A stretch of 64,000 nt of DNA from NCBI RefSeq assembly GCF_001721295.1, contig NZ_MDDS01000075.1:1-64000 (forward strand), read 5' to 3'. Source of the stretch: Sphingomonas turrisvirgatae (GTDB lineage Bacteria > Pseudomonadota > Alphaproteobacteria > Sphingomonadales > Sphingomonadaceae). Below the pieces are notes generated by a model, which was given only the letters and a program-made list of their open reading frames with translations, did not search any database and was not told where the DNA came from. A program made the translations under genes and the position numbers. Of this stretch, positions 8,721 to 16,290 are shown piece by piece. Position 1 is the first letter of the stretch; each line of letters starts with the position of its first letter.

Positions 8721-9662
8721 TTAGCTGGATGCGGATGGTGCCAATGCGCCGCGCGGCACGGGGAAGCCGGGAATTTTCAGGCGAATTCGATTGAGCGAGC
8801 GTGCGCCCGTGAAATAGAGGGTTCGCCAGTCGCTGTCGCCCCAGTTCATGTTGGAGGTGCGCCCCTCCATCAGGATCGTACCGAGGTGTTCGCCATTCGG
8901 CGTCAGGATCCAGATGCCCCCGGGGCCGGTGCAATAGACGTTACCCTCGACATCGACCTTCATGCCGTCCGGGCCGCCCATGCGCGGATCGCCCCGCATG
9001 TCGCAGAACAAGCGGGCGCTACCCAGGTCGAGCATGCCGTCGGCCTCGACATTATAGGCCATGATCAGCTTACGATATTGATTGCTGTCGTTGACGTAGA
9101 GGATTTTCTCGTCCGGCGAGAAGCACAGGCCGTTGGGATTGATGAGATCGCGCACGACCATATTGATCCGGTTACCGTCCGGCGAAACACGGTAGACGCC
9201 AGCGCAATCGATCTCGGGCGCATGCTCGGGCGGCGTGAACGGCACCTTGGGCGGCGGATCGGTGAAGTAGACGGCGCCATCGGACTTAACCACCACATCA
9301 TTGGGGCGGTTGAGTTTCATGCCGCGATACTTGTCGGCGATCACGGTGACGCTGCCGTCGGCTTCCTCCCGATCGACGCAACGGCTGAAATGATGGCACA
9401 CGACCAGCCGCCCTTCGCGGTCGCGCGTCTGGCCGTTACCGTTCTTGGTACCGGTCTTGTCGACCGTGATGCCCTCGTCCGGATGCCAGCGCATCCGCAG
9501 ACTGTTGTGGATATCGCTGAACAGCAGGTGCCCTGCCTCAGCAATCCATACCGGCCCCTCGGCCGGGCCCGTCGGGCCGCCGAAGCCGCTGCCAAGTTCC
9601 TCCCAGTCCGCGTCCGCCTCGACAATAGCGTCAAGTCGCGGATCGAGTCGTTCAATAGGCAT
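8721..9662 (-). CDS. SMP-30/gluconolactonase-family beta-propeller protein
   Basis: A 313-residue protein with the six-bladed SMP-30/gluconolaconase pattern: EGPVWIAEAGHLLFSDI near the N-terminus (Glu is a metal ligand), LNRPNDVVVKSDGAVYFTDP in the middle (Asn ligand), NPNGLCFSPDEKILYVNDS (Asn and Asp ligands) and GGPDGMKVDVEGNVYCT. These enzymes hydrolyse lactones with a divalent metal. The start was chosen at ATG 9662 because GGAGGGG lies 9 bases upstream; no signal peptide is evident, so it should be cytosolic. It is followed by MetE-like copy 1, and an analogous propeller-MetE pair occurs at 16.3-18.6 kb. A lactone in the pathway is therefore plausible but unproven. Confidence 0.85.
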   Translation of the reverse strand: MPIERLDPRLDAIVEADADWEELGSGFGGPTGPAEGPVWIAEAGHLLFSDIHNSLRMRWHPDEGITVDKTGTKNGNGQTRDREGRLVVCHHFSRCVDREEADGSVTVIADKYRGMKLNRPNDVVVKSDGAVYFTDPPPKVPFTPPEHAPEIDCAGVYRVSPDGNRINMVVRDLINPNGLCFSPDEKILYVNDSNQYRKLIMAYNVEADGMLDLGSARLFCDMRGDPRMGGPDGMKVDVEGNVYCTGPGGIWILTPNGEHLGTILMEGRTSNMNWGDSDWRTLYFTGARSLNRIRLKIPGFPVPRGALAPSASS

Positions 9663-9846
9663 AGTCGAGTTCCCCTCCGAAGCCGCGCGCCGAAGCGATC
9701 GCGCCAAATTGATTGCAACCGATCAATACCACCTTTTCGTCATTATTAAAGGTCATGTGACATTGACATACGTACCGACTTAACATTTTATGACGCTGAC
9801 GGCGCCTGGCTGAACAGTGCGCTGGTGGTTTTGAGAGGATCAAGCC
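9663..9846. promoter_or_regulatory. Divergent promoter region between SMP-30 and MFS-2
   Basis: An AT-rich 184-base gap between two divergently read genes. It contains TCATGTGACATTGACATACG (9753-9772), whose TGACATT part matches the left half of the shared operator; the right half is not conserved. Promoters for both directions must lie here, but I cannot place -35/-10 boxes with confidence. Confidence 0.4.
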
Positions 9847-11193
9847 GTGGGCGCACGTGCGATCGAAATCGACGCATTTCTCGATTCCGTGAAGTTCAGC
9901 TCGTTTCATGCCCGTATCGTGCTGATCGGCGCATTGACGATGATGGTCGACGGCTTCGACCTGGCCTTGCTCTCTTGGGTTCTGCCCAAGTTGTCGGACG
10001 ATTTCGGCGTGCCGCGAACCTCGCTGACCTGGGTGCTATCCGCCCAACAGGTCGGGATGGTGCTGGGCGCCTATTTCATTGCGCCGCTAGCCGATCGGAT
10101 CGGCCGTAAGCGACTGGTGATGGCCTGTGTTTCCGTGGTGTCCGTCAGTTGCTTTCTCACGATCTTCACGACCAGCATCGTGGCGCTGGCAGGATGCAGA
10201 TTGCTGACCGGCATGTTCGCCAGCGCCGTGATCGCCAATCTGGTGGCACTGACGTCGGAACTGGCCCCCGCCAGACAGCGGTCCACAATGGTCACCATCG
10301 TCCTGGCTGGCGCGATGCCGGGTGCGCTGCTGGGGTCATTGATGCAGTCGTACCTGCTTGACCCCTATGGCTGGAAGGCCGCTTTCTGGATCGGCACGGC
10401 GATGCCGCTCCTGCTGCTTCCCTTCATCTGGAGATTCCTCCCTGAATCGCCGAAATTTCTTGCTTCCCGCGATCCGTCCGATCCGCGGATTTACCGGATC
10501 GTGCGCGCCTTGCTCCCTGCCGGGGAAGAGATCGACATTCTGCCGCCCAGCGAGAAGGAGCAGCAGAAGCGCGCGGGGCTGACACTGGTCGGCGACCTGT
10601 TCCGGGGCGGGCTCGCACTACCGACCTTGCTGCTGTGGCTCGGCTTCGTCGGCAGCTTCGGTTTTATCAGCGCCGCTTTGTGGAAGACGACGGTGTTTCA
10701 TGACATGATCGGACTCAACTGGAGCCAGGTCGGTCTGGCGACTGGCCTTGGCACCGTGTTCGGCTTCATCGGCATGGTCACGATCGGCATGATGATCGAC
10801 CGGTTCGGCTTCAAGGCGATCGTTCCGGCCTATTTCATCGTGGCATCGGTCGGCGCTGTTTGCATGGGCCTGCTCGCACCTGGCTGGGGCATGTATGTTG
10901 CGCTGGCCGTCAATGCGATGCTGCAGCATGCCGCGCATGCCGGCCTCGCTTCGATCGCCTCGACCATGTATCCGACCCGCAGCCGTGCGACCGGCGTGGG
11001 CTGGGCCTATGGCGCCGGACGGATGACCTCGATCGTTGGACCATGGTACGGCGCGATGGCGTTGAAGAACGACATGGGCGCGATCGGCTATTTCTTCCTT
11101 CTTGCCGGGCCGTTGGCGCTGGCCGGGGTCATGGTACTGGTCCTTCTGACGCTCAAGCCGCTCACCACAGCGGGCAGGGTCGCCGCCCACTGA
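9847..11193 (+). CDS. MFS transporter, aromatic acid:H+ symporter type (MFS-2)
   Basis: A 448-residue, 12-helix carrier. Helix 1 carries MMVDGFDLALLSWVLP and the 2-3 loop ADRIGRKRL, as in AAHS carriers. Translation starts at GTG 9847, preceded by GAGAGGATC. Its N-terminus (AIEIDAFLDSVKF) closely resembles that of MFS-4 (AIAIDSFLDGLKF), and PTRSRATGVGWAYGAGR near helix 10 also has a counterpart there, so the two are paralogs placed in blocks A and B. It is transcribed away from the SMP-30 and MetE-like genes. A role in importing the pathway substrate is inferred from context only. Confidence 0.85.
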   Translation: MGARAIEIDAFLDSVKFSSFHARIVLIGALTMMVDGFDLALLSWVLPKLSDDFGVPRTSLTWVLSAQQVGMVLGAYFIAPLADRIGRKRLVMACVSVVSVSCFLTIFTTSIVALAGCRLLTGMFASAVIANLVALTSELAPARQRSTMVTIVLAGAMPGALLGSLMQSYLLDPYGWKAAFWIGTAMPLLLLPFIWRFLPESPKFLASRDPSDPRIYRIVRALLPAGEEIDILPPSEKEQQKRAGLTLVGDLFRGGLALPTLLLWLGFVGSFGFISAALWKTTVFHDMIGLNWSQVGLATGLGTVFGFIGMVTIGMMIDRFGFKAIVPAYFIVASVGAVCMGLLAPGWGMYVALAVNAMLQHAAHAGLASIASTMYPTRSRATGVGWAYGAGRMTSIVGPWYGAMALKNDMGAIGYFFLLAGPLALAGVMVLVLLTLKPLTTAGRVAAH

Positions 11194-11203
11194 CCTTGTT
11201 CGT

Positions 11204-11671
11204 TTACCGGCGGCGGGGGGCTGCAGCGAGCGCCTCGAACGCTGCGACCTGCATGTCCGTGTCGAGTACATTGTCCAGCCCGAGCGCCTTGGCCAGACGG
11301 TGGCGGTCGCGGCCGCGCTCGACAATGGCTTCCTCTAGCACGTCGCCGCGCGCCCATAACCGATCGCGCTGCGCGCGCGAGAGGCGCCCCAATGCCTTGA
11401 AGGTCCGCGCACAATGGAATCGGCGGCAGATCGCCGGCGCGCGGCCATGGATCGCGCAGCCATCGGCCATGAGATAGACGCAGTTTCCGGTCTGTGGGTC
11501 ACGCTTGAGCGCCGGCACCTTTCGGCCGGGGTAGAGCGCGCTCTCGATATATTCGAAGTCGAAGGTGGATAGATCATCGCCCGCCTCGGGGCGAAGGATC
11601 ACCTGCTCGGATTTGCAACACTCGATGCAGCCGTCGCAGGGAATAGCATTTTGATCGCGATCCCCGTCCAT
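11204..11671 (-). CDS. YkgJ-type cysteine-cluster protein
   Basis: A 155-residue protein with the cluster CDGCIECCKSEQ at the N-terminus and further cysteines in NCVYLMADGCAIHGRAPAICRRFHC, the arrangement of the YkgJ/UPF0153 family, thought to bind zinc or an Fe-S cluster. No reaction is established for the family. The start was set at ATG 11671, where GGGGGAGGT lies directly upstream. It is the last gene of a three-gene minus-strand operon with the amidohydrolase (16-base gap) and the zinc-ribbon protein, and it ends 10 bases from convergent MFS-2. Confidence 0.75.
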   Translation of the reverse strand: MDGDRDQNAIPCDGCIECCKSEQVILRPEAGDDLSTFDFEYIESALYPGRKVPALKRDPQTGNCVYLMADGCAIHGRAPAICRRFHCARTFKALGRLSRAQRDRLWARGDVLEEAIVERGRDRHRLAKALGLDNVLDTDMQVAAFEALAAAPRRR

Positions 11672-11687
11672 ACCTCCCCCGTACCAA

Positions 11688-12563
11688 TCAGCCGGCGCGC
11701 AGCGGCCAGCCCAGCAGTCGTTTGACCGTGCCGCCGAAGATCGCCGCCTTGGCATCGCGATCAATCTCGTCACTGTAGAGCAGCATATCGCGGCTCTCGC
11801 TATATAGGCAGCCCCGGTTGCGCATGGGTCCGCCGGCCTGGGCCATGCGCAACCGGGTATAGTCGCTCGCCCACATCAGGCGCTCAGGCCCGAAGGCGGA
11901 GATGACGGGGTCGAGATTGCGCCAGACATCGGCAAAGGGATAGGCTTCACCGGACAGCAACGGAACGCCACACAGCTTCACGGCGACATTGTCGAATGCG
12001 CCCAGCGACAAAAGGCCCTCCAGCCGGTCCCATGGATCGTCGCGAGACGGCGATACGGGATGCTGGCTAAGGCCGACATGGTCGATGATTATGGTCAGGT
12101 CCGGGTGGCGTTCGATTATGGGCTGCATCGCCGCAGCCTGGCCGTGCGTCGACAGGAACAGCGGCAGCCCTACCCTCGCGGCGGCTTCGAAGCCGGCATC
12201 CATGGCGCCGCTGCGAAAGGATTCCGACAATTCGGTCGTGCGAAAATCAGTGACGAGCAGCCGGCCTGCCGCCAGTCGCCGGTCGCCGCGCGCACGTTCG
12301 ACAGCGCGCGCCAGCTCATCGCCCCCCAGCATGAAGGTCTCGACGCCGATAAACCGATCCGGATAGCGGGTCACGCAAGCGTCGATATAGGGCAAGGCCG
12401 CAACGACGAGCGTGGCATCCACGCCCACGCTATCCATCGCCTCTCGGGCCAGTTCGACGTTGATCGCCAGCTTTACATCTTCCGGCAGATCCTCACCGAA
12501 CGACACGCCGGGTGCCGGCTGGTGGATCTGGGCGTCGATGATGTCGAAATCGATGCTCTTCAC
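11688..12563 (-). CDS. Amidohydrolase-2 family metal-dependent hydrolase
   Basis: A 291-residue TIM-barrel hydrolase of the group that includes 2-pyrone-4,6-dicarboxylate lactonase LigI and ACMS decarboxylase. Visible motifs are FDIIDAQIHQP at the N-terminus, FLSTHGQ, TIIIDHVGLSQHP and RLMWASDYTRLR (terminal Asp). The usual N-terminal His-x-His is Gln-x-His here, as in several lactonase-like branches, so metal use may differ. A lactonase or decarboxylase role on a ring-cleavage product fits the neighbours but is inferred. The start codon overlaps the zinc-ribbon gene by 4 bases. Confidence 0.8.
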   Translation of the reverse strand: MKSIDFDIIDAQIHQPAPGVSFGEDLPEDVKLAINVELAREAMDSVGVDATLVVAALPYIDACVTRYPDRFIGVETFMLGGDELARAVERARGDRRLAAGRLLVTDFRTTELSESFRSGAMDAGFEAAARVGLPLFLSTHGQAAAMQPIIERHPDLTIIIDHVGLSQHPVSPSRDDPWDRLEGLLSLGAFDNVAVKLCGVPLLSGEAYPFADVWRNLDPVISAFGPERLMWASDYTRLRMAQAGGPMRNRGCLYSESRDMLLYSDEIDRDAKAAIFGGTVKRLLGWPLRAG

Positions 12564-12787
12564 GATCGCGCCTCATGTGCTGCTGCAAAACCGCGATAGA
12601 TCGCACGCCCGCATGATGCACAGGCAATATCCTGCGTCGGGAGCGGCGCGGCTGGCGCGTGTTGCGAAGGATCGGCGCCGCAGCATGCACAGCTTGAAGG
12701 CAGGGTGAACTGGTCCAGCTGTGCCAGCATGGCTGCGCTCCACGCTGCACCGCAAAACGGGCAGGTTGCTCCGCCACCATCGCTCAT
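12560..12787 (-). CDS. Small zinc-ribbon protein
   Basis: A protein of 75 residues with three CxxC pairs: CPFCGAAW, SCACCGAD and CASCGRAIYRG. These could build a zinc ribbon or rubredoxin-like knuckle. It is first in the operon with the amidohydrolase (ATGA overlap) and YkgJ-type genes. Three consecutive ATGs begin the frame; the third, at 12787, has the best spacing from GGCGGGG. I do not recognise a named family. The chloromethane clusters carry an FmdB-type zinc-ribbon gene next to metF and purU, but there is no sequence case that this is FmdB. Confidence 0.6.
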   Translation of the reverse strand: MSDGGGATCPFCGAAWSAAMLAQLDQFTLPSSCACCGADPSQHAPAAPLPTQDIACASCGRAIYRGFAAAHEARS

Positions 12788-12812
12788 CATCATCCCCGCC
12801 AGCCTGTTGTTG

Positions 12813-12834
12813 AATGTCGTTCGTCTTTATATAA
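12813..12834 (+). promoter_or_regulatory. Candidate shared operator, site c
   Basis: AATGTCGTTCGTCTTTATAT lies between the divergent zinc-ribbon operon and the adenosine kinase gene. The left half (AATGTC-TTCGT) is a strong match to the recurring motif; the right half is poor. It overlaps an AT-rich stretch (TTTATATAATG) that could serve as a -10 box for adenosine kinase. Confidence 0.5.
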
Positions 12835-12892
12835 TGAAGTGAAGCATATCCAGAATAATTGCATATCCATTTTCGTCATGGAGATCGCCGAC

Positions 12893-13876
12893 ATGCAGGC
12901 AGCCCGCTTTGATGTCCTCGCTATCGGCAACGCGATTGTCGATGTGATCGCTCATGCCAGCGAGGCGTTTCTGTCCCAGGAGGGCATGACGAAAGGCGGC
13001 ATGATGCTGATCGACGAGGGCAGCGCCCAGCGGCTCTATGAAGCGATGGGTCCCGGCGTCGAGGTGTCTGGCGGCTCGGCCGGCAACACCATCGCCGGTG
13101 TCGCAGCGTTCGGCGGCAGCGGCGCGTTCATCGGCAAGGTTCGGAACGACGTGCTCGGCGAAATCTACCGGCACGATCTTAGCGCGATCGGCGTGCACTT
13201 CGACACGCCGGCGACAACTGAGGGGCCGGCCACCGCGCGCTGCCTGGCATTGGTTACCCCCGATGCAGAGCGGACGATGAACACGTTTCTGGGTGCCTGC
13301 ACCGGACTGGACGAAGGGGACATCAATCCGGAGCTCGTGGCTTCGGCACAGATCACCTATCTCGAAGGCTATCTGTTCGACCAGCCCCCCGCCAAAGCGG
13401 CATTCCGCAAGGCGGCCTCGCTCGCGCGAGAGGCAGGCCGCAAGGTTGCGCTGACGATGTCTGACAGTTTTTGCGTCCATCGTCATCGCGACGAATTCCT
13501 CCAGTTGGTCGGGCATCACGTCGACATCCTCTTCGCCAACGAAGAGGAAATCCTCGCGCTCTATGGGGTCGACGACGTCGTTGAAGCCGCAAAGATCGGG
13601 GCCAGGCATGCCGAACTGGTGACGGTGACTCGCGGGGCGGCGGGCGCCCTGCTGGTCAAGGGTGATGAGGTTATCGAGGTGCCAGCGGCAAGGGTGGCGA
13701 CTGTGGTTGATACAACCGGGGCCGGCGATCTTTACGCGGCTGGCGTGCTGTACGGGCTCAGCCGCGGCTTACCACTCGCCGAATGCGGCCGTCTGGGATG
13801 CGCGGCAGCCGGGGAAGTCATCGGCCATTTCGGCGCCCGACCACAGGCCGATCTCAAACTGAGCCTCGCGGGCTAG
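12893..13876 (+). CDS. Adenosine kinase (PfkB family)
   Basis: A 327-residue ribokinase-fold enzyme. The N-terminus FDVLAIGNAIVDVIAH and the substrate loop GGSAGNTIAGVAAFGG are typical of bacterial adenosine kinases; the C-terminal VDTTGAGDLYAAGVLYG holds the anion hole and catalytic Asp. It phosphorylates adenosine to AMP. The start was chosen at ATG 12893 because GGAG lies 8 bases upstream, although the frame extends 54 bases further. With adenosylhomocysteinase at the start of the window it would pull S-adenosylhomocysteine breakdown forward. A generic PfkB sugar kinase is the alternative, but the N-terminal signature favours adenosine. Confidence 0.85.
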   Translation: MQAARFDVLAIGNAIVDVIAHASEAFLSQEGMTKGGMMLIDEGSAQRLYEAMGPGVEVSGGSAGNTIAGVAAFGGSGAFIGKVRNDVLGEIYRHDLSAIGVHFDTPATTEGPATARCLALVTPDAERTMNTFLGACTGLDEGDINPELVASAQITYLEGYLFDQPPAKAAFRKAASLAREAGRKVALTMSDSFCVHRHRDEFLQLVGHHVDILFANEEEILALYGVDDVVEAAKIGARHAELVTVTRGAAGALLVKGDEVIEVPAARVATVVDTTGAGDLYAAGVLYGLSRGLPLAECGRLGCAAAGEVIGHFGARPQADLKLSLAG

Positions 13877-13914
13877 TCAGCCTTGCCCTGGCCGAACGCG
13901 TCACGTTGGCGCTT

Positions 13915-15285
13915 CTAGTTCAGGCGCGACCTTCTGGAGATCAGGTAGATCTCGTCGTTGAACCACAGCCCCTGGTGGCGCTGAAGCACTTCGCGTGTCG
14001 CTTCCAGATACCGGTCGTTCGACAACGCCTTTGCCAACCGCCCGTCTTCTATCTGCGCGACATAGCTCGCCGCATTCCAGGCCGCGAACAGGGTCGAACT
14101 CCCGATCGGGGTATGTTCGTTGATCTCGGTCGGCAACGTCCGGATGTCATAGCGGAACAGCGCCTGCTCGTCCGACAGCGAATGGAAATGATAATCGCGT
14201 GCCGCCGATCCAAGTTCATCGCTGACTGCTTGCATGATCGCTGCACGGCCGGTTTGGAACGGACTTTCGTTGGGCCAGATCTTGCGGATGATTTCGAGGC
14301 CTGGGTCGTTTCCATGGCTGTGAACGCCCATCACCTTACCATTGGGCCGCAATGCCCGGACTAGGGGCGTAATGACCTTCGAGGTTTTGAACGCAAGCGG
14401 TGCGTTGGCGCGATAGGGCTGCGAGAGGAGCGCGAAATCGAAGTCCGCATGCGCATATCCGCGCCGCGGGATGATTGGATCCAGCGTGAAATGATGGTCC
14501 TTGCGATAGAGGACCAGCACCGTCGGGGTCCTGTACATCGGATTGCCGCTCGGTGCGATGCTCGCCTGCCAATTCTTCGCAAGGAAGGGGTCGAGCTGCT
14601 GGATCTGCTCTTCGAACTGACCAGCGGATGTGCCTTCCAGACCCACTTCGTGCCACACCATCGCGCTGGCACCCGCTGGCGTGTCGGGCTGAAGATTAGG
14701 CGCCTCTGCATATTTGAGGTTGGTCAGCACGAGCACGGTGGCCGGATGTTCTTTCAGCCGGTCCGGCATCTTCTCGAGGGTCAGCCGGATATTCTCCATG
14801 CTGATCTCCTTGACCACGACATAAAAGGGGACCCAAGGGTGGCGGCGGTGCAAGCCGCGCAGCATCCGCGCCAACGCGGTGCCGTCGCCGGCGCCGCCGT
14901 CGAACAGGCGGATGGCCGGCGGCACGGGCTGCGTATCGGACATTTCCTGCACGGCGCGATCGGCAATGATCTGCTTCTCGGTCGTCGTGTTGACGAACAT
15001 CAGATATTTCTGACGGTTATCGTAAAAGCGGAAGTTATGCTCGGGTCGCAATTCGGCGCGAAGCCCTTTGATGCCTGATCTGAGCGCACTTGCAGACGTC
15101 CCGTCCTGCTCTTCGATGAACCGATGGACGCGCTCGACCGTCTGGACGGTCACTCGGCCGCCCTGCTGAAGGCGCTGCACCAGCTTTCCGTCGTTCACGG
15201 CAAGCCGCCCGAATGTGGACTGCGCCATTTTCAGCCGACGGCAGCTATGTTCGATCTGCTCGAGTAAAGCTTGAGTATCGTCCAT
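13915..15285 (-). CDS. SAM-methyltransferase-like protein with a helical N-terminus
   Basis: A 456-residue protein I cannot assign to a characterised enzyme. Residues 1-60 look helical and repressor-like (MAQSTFGRLAVNDGKLVQRL, then TVQTVERVHRFIEE). Around residue 145, AIRLFDGGAGDGTALARML fits the glycine-rich SAM-binding loop of a class I methyltransferase; VVVKEISMENI may supply the acidic residue after strand 2. The gene starts 3 bases after the flavin reductase stop, so they form one operon under the LysR-type promoter copy. With sahH and adenosine kinase in the same block, a SAM-dependent methylation step is conceivable; a DNA-binding regulator using the same fold is an alternative. Confidence 0.5.
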   Translation of the reverse strand: MDDTQALLEQIEHSCRRLKMAQSTFGRLAVNDGKLVQRLQQGGRVTVQTVERVHRFIEEQDGTSASALRSGIKGLRAELRPEHNFRFYDNRQKYLMFVNTTTEKQIIADRAVQEMSDTQPVPPAIRLFDGGAGDGTALARMLRGLHRRHPWVPFYVVVKEISMENIRLTLEKMPDRLKEHPATVLVLTNLKYAEAPNLQPDTPAGASAMVWHEVGLEGTSAGQFEEQIQQLDPFLAKNWQASIAPSGNPMYRTPTVLVLYRKDHHFTLDPIIPRRGYAHADFDFALLSQPYRANAPLAFKTSKVITPLVRALRPNGKVMGVHSHGNDPGLEIIRKIWPNESPFQTGRAAIMQAVSDELGSAARDYHFHSLSDEQALFRYDIRTLPTEINEHTPIGSSTLFAAWNAASYVAQIEDGRLAKALSNDRYLEATREVLQRHQGLWFNDEIYLISRRSRLN

Positions 15286-15288
15286 CGT

Positions 15289-15855
15289 TCAGTCCGGCAT
15301 TCGCGTCGCGCGACCATAGGCGCCATCCAGGCAGACCAGCGGATCGATCCCGCCGGATATCTGCACTTCCTTAACTGCGCCGATCAGGATCAGGTGGCTG
15401 CCATGTTCGAAATGTGTTTCGTAATCGCAAAAGAAGCTGGCCTGCCCATCGCACAGATAGGGTGAACCGCATGCGCCCGAGCCCCAGCGCCCTTCTGCAA
15501 ACCGCGCGCTGCGCCTGATCCCTTCATCACAGCGCCGGGATACGGCGCGCTGGTCCGCGCTCAGGATGTTGATGCAGAAATTGGCGCCGGCAGACAGCGG
15601 CGTGTGGAGGCTATCGGCCTTGTCCACGCAAATCAGCAGTGAAGGCGGATCCTTGCTGAATTCGCTCAAACTGGTGGCGGTCATCGCCCAGCGTTTGCCG
15701 TCATGCCAGGAGGTGATCACGACCACCGTCTTGCAGAGCCGGCGCAGGCCCAGCTCCACTTGCGCAGCAATACTCGGCGCGGCCATTGCATTCATCGCTG
15801 CTCGGTCGACACTTGTCTGTGACGCAGCACCTTGCGCAACCTTCAACGCCTGCAT
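15289..15855 (-). CDS. Flavin reductase (FMN-binding split-barrel, HpaC-like)
   Basis: A protein of 188 residues from ATG 15855. The segment LCKTVVVITSWHDGKRWAMTATSLSEFS is the N-terminal strand pattern of NAD(P)H:flavin oxidoreductases, followed by PPSLLICVDKADSLH, FCINILSADQ and, near the end, HLILIGAVKEV. Such enzymes hand reduced FMN or FAD to a separate monooxygenase. No oxygenase partner is adjacent; the only flavin monooxygenase of the window is the luciferase-like one at 60.5 kb, and both operons carry near-identical upstream sequences. The start is uncertain: ATG 15795 and an upstream extension are possible, and a 42-codon frame overlaps the beginning. Confidence 0.82.
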   Translation of the reverse strand: MQALKVAQGAASQTSVDRAAMNAMAAPSIAAQVELGLRRLCKTVVVITSWHDGKRWAMTATSLSEFSKDPPSLLICVDKADSLHTPLSAGANFCINILSADQRAVSRRCDEGIRRSARFAEGRWGSGACGSPYLCDGQASFFCDYETHFEHGSHLILIGAVKEVQISGGIDPLVCLDGAYGRATRMPD

Positions 15856-15971
15856 GTCGCGCAGCCTTGTTTCAGGGGGATCGCGGCCGCCCCCTTGCTG
15901 CAAGCGATGCGGGAAAATCGCTCAAGGCGGCAGGCACCTGGGTTCAGTTCCGCTAGGCTGACGGTCTGCAT
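15843..15971 (-). CDS. 42-codon ORF leading the flavin reductase operon
   Basis: A short frame begins at ATG 15971 with GATAGGAG upstream and ends 13 bases inside the flavin reductase gene, an arrangement suited to translational coupling. Its start stands 45 bases from the conserved LysR-type element, almost the same distance as in front of the hydrolase gene at 59.6 kb (44 bases). That supports this ATG as the first real start of the operon. The peptide (MQTVSLAELNPGACRLERFS...) has no family I know; it might be a leader or the stub of a deleted gene. Confidence 0.4.
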   Translation of the reverse strand: MQTVSLAELNPGACRLERFSRIACSKGAAAIPLKQGCATCRR

Positions 15972-16016
15972 CGCACTCCTATCGTCTCCCGTTCTAACGC
16001 AGACTGATTTCGCCGA

Positions 16017-16070
16017 ACTGATGCGTCCAATTCTTTGTTTTTGGGAGAATGATGCCTGAAAAATATGGGT
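16017..16070 (-). promoter_or_regulatory. LysR-type promoter/operator element, copy A
   Basis: Read on the minus strand, this begins ACCCATATTTTTCAGGCATC and continues through AACAAAGAATTGGAC to ATCAGT. It is nearly the same as the sequence between the LysR gene and the hydrolase operon at 59545-59599. ATAttttTCAGGCAT resembles a T-N11-A LysR box. The element points toward the flavin reductase operon. Confidence 0.7.
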
Positions 16071-16290
16071 GAGCGACGAAGGCGCCCCCTACCCTTTTCG
16101 CCAGTTGCTGCCGACGCCGCGTCGGCGCGGACGGTGCCCGTCACGCCGGCGGTGGCGCGCCGGCGTGCTGGCCTGCGGCGCACCGACATCGTGGCAACGC
16201 CTGCTGCGAACACGGACAAGCATGGCCGAACCAAAGACAATCCCGGGAAGACTTTGCCTGCCCAATCAGCGAGCGCTACCAGTCCCGGCG
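16071..16290. other. Gene-free stretch behind MetE-like copy 2
   Basis: This 220-base remainder of a 319-base gap shows GC-rich inverted fragments (GCCGACGCCGCGTCGGCG and neighbours) but no stem followed by a T-run and no coding frame with a ribosome site. A LysR gene, which would be expected on this side of the operator by analogy with block B, is absent. Confidence 0.4.

Noticed and set aside
9753..9776. Eighth copy of the shared operator between SMP-30 and MFS-2
   Set aside because: Only TGACATT matches; the invariant G and the right half are missing, so it was not counted.
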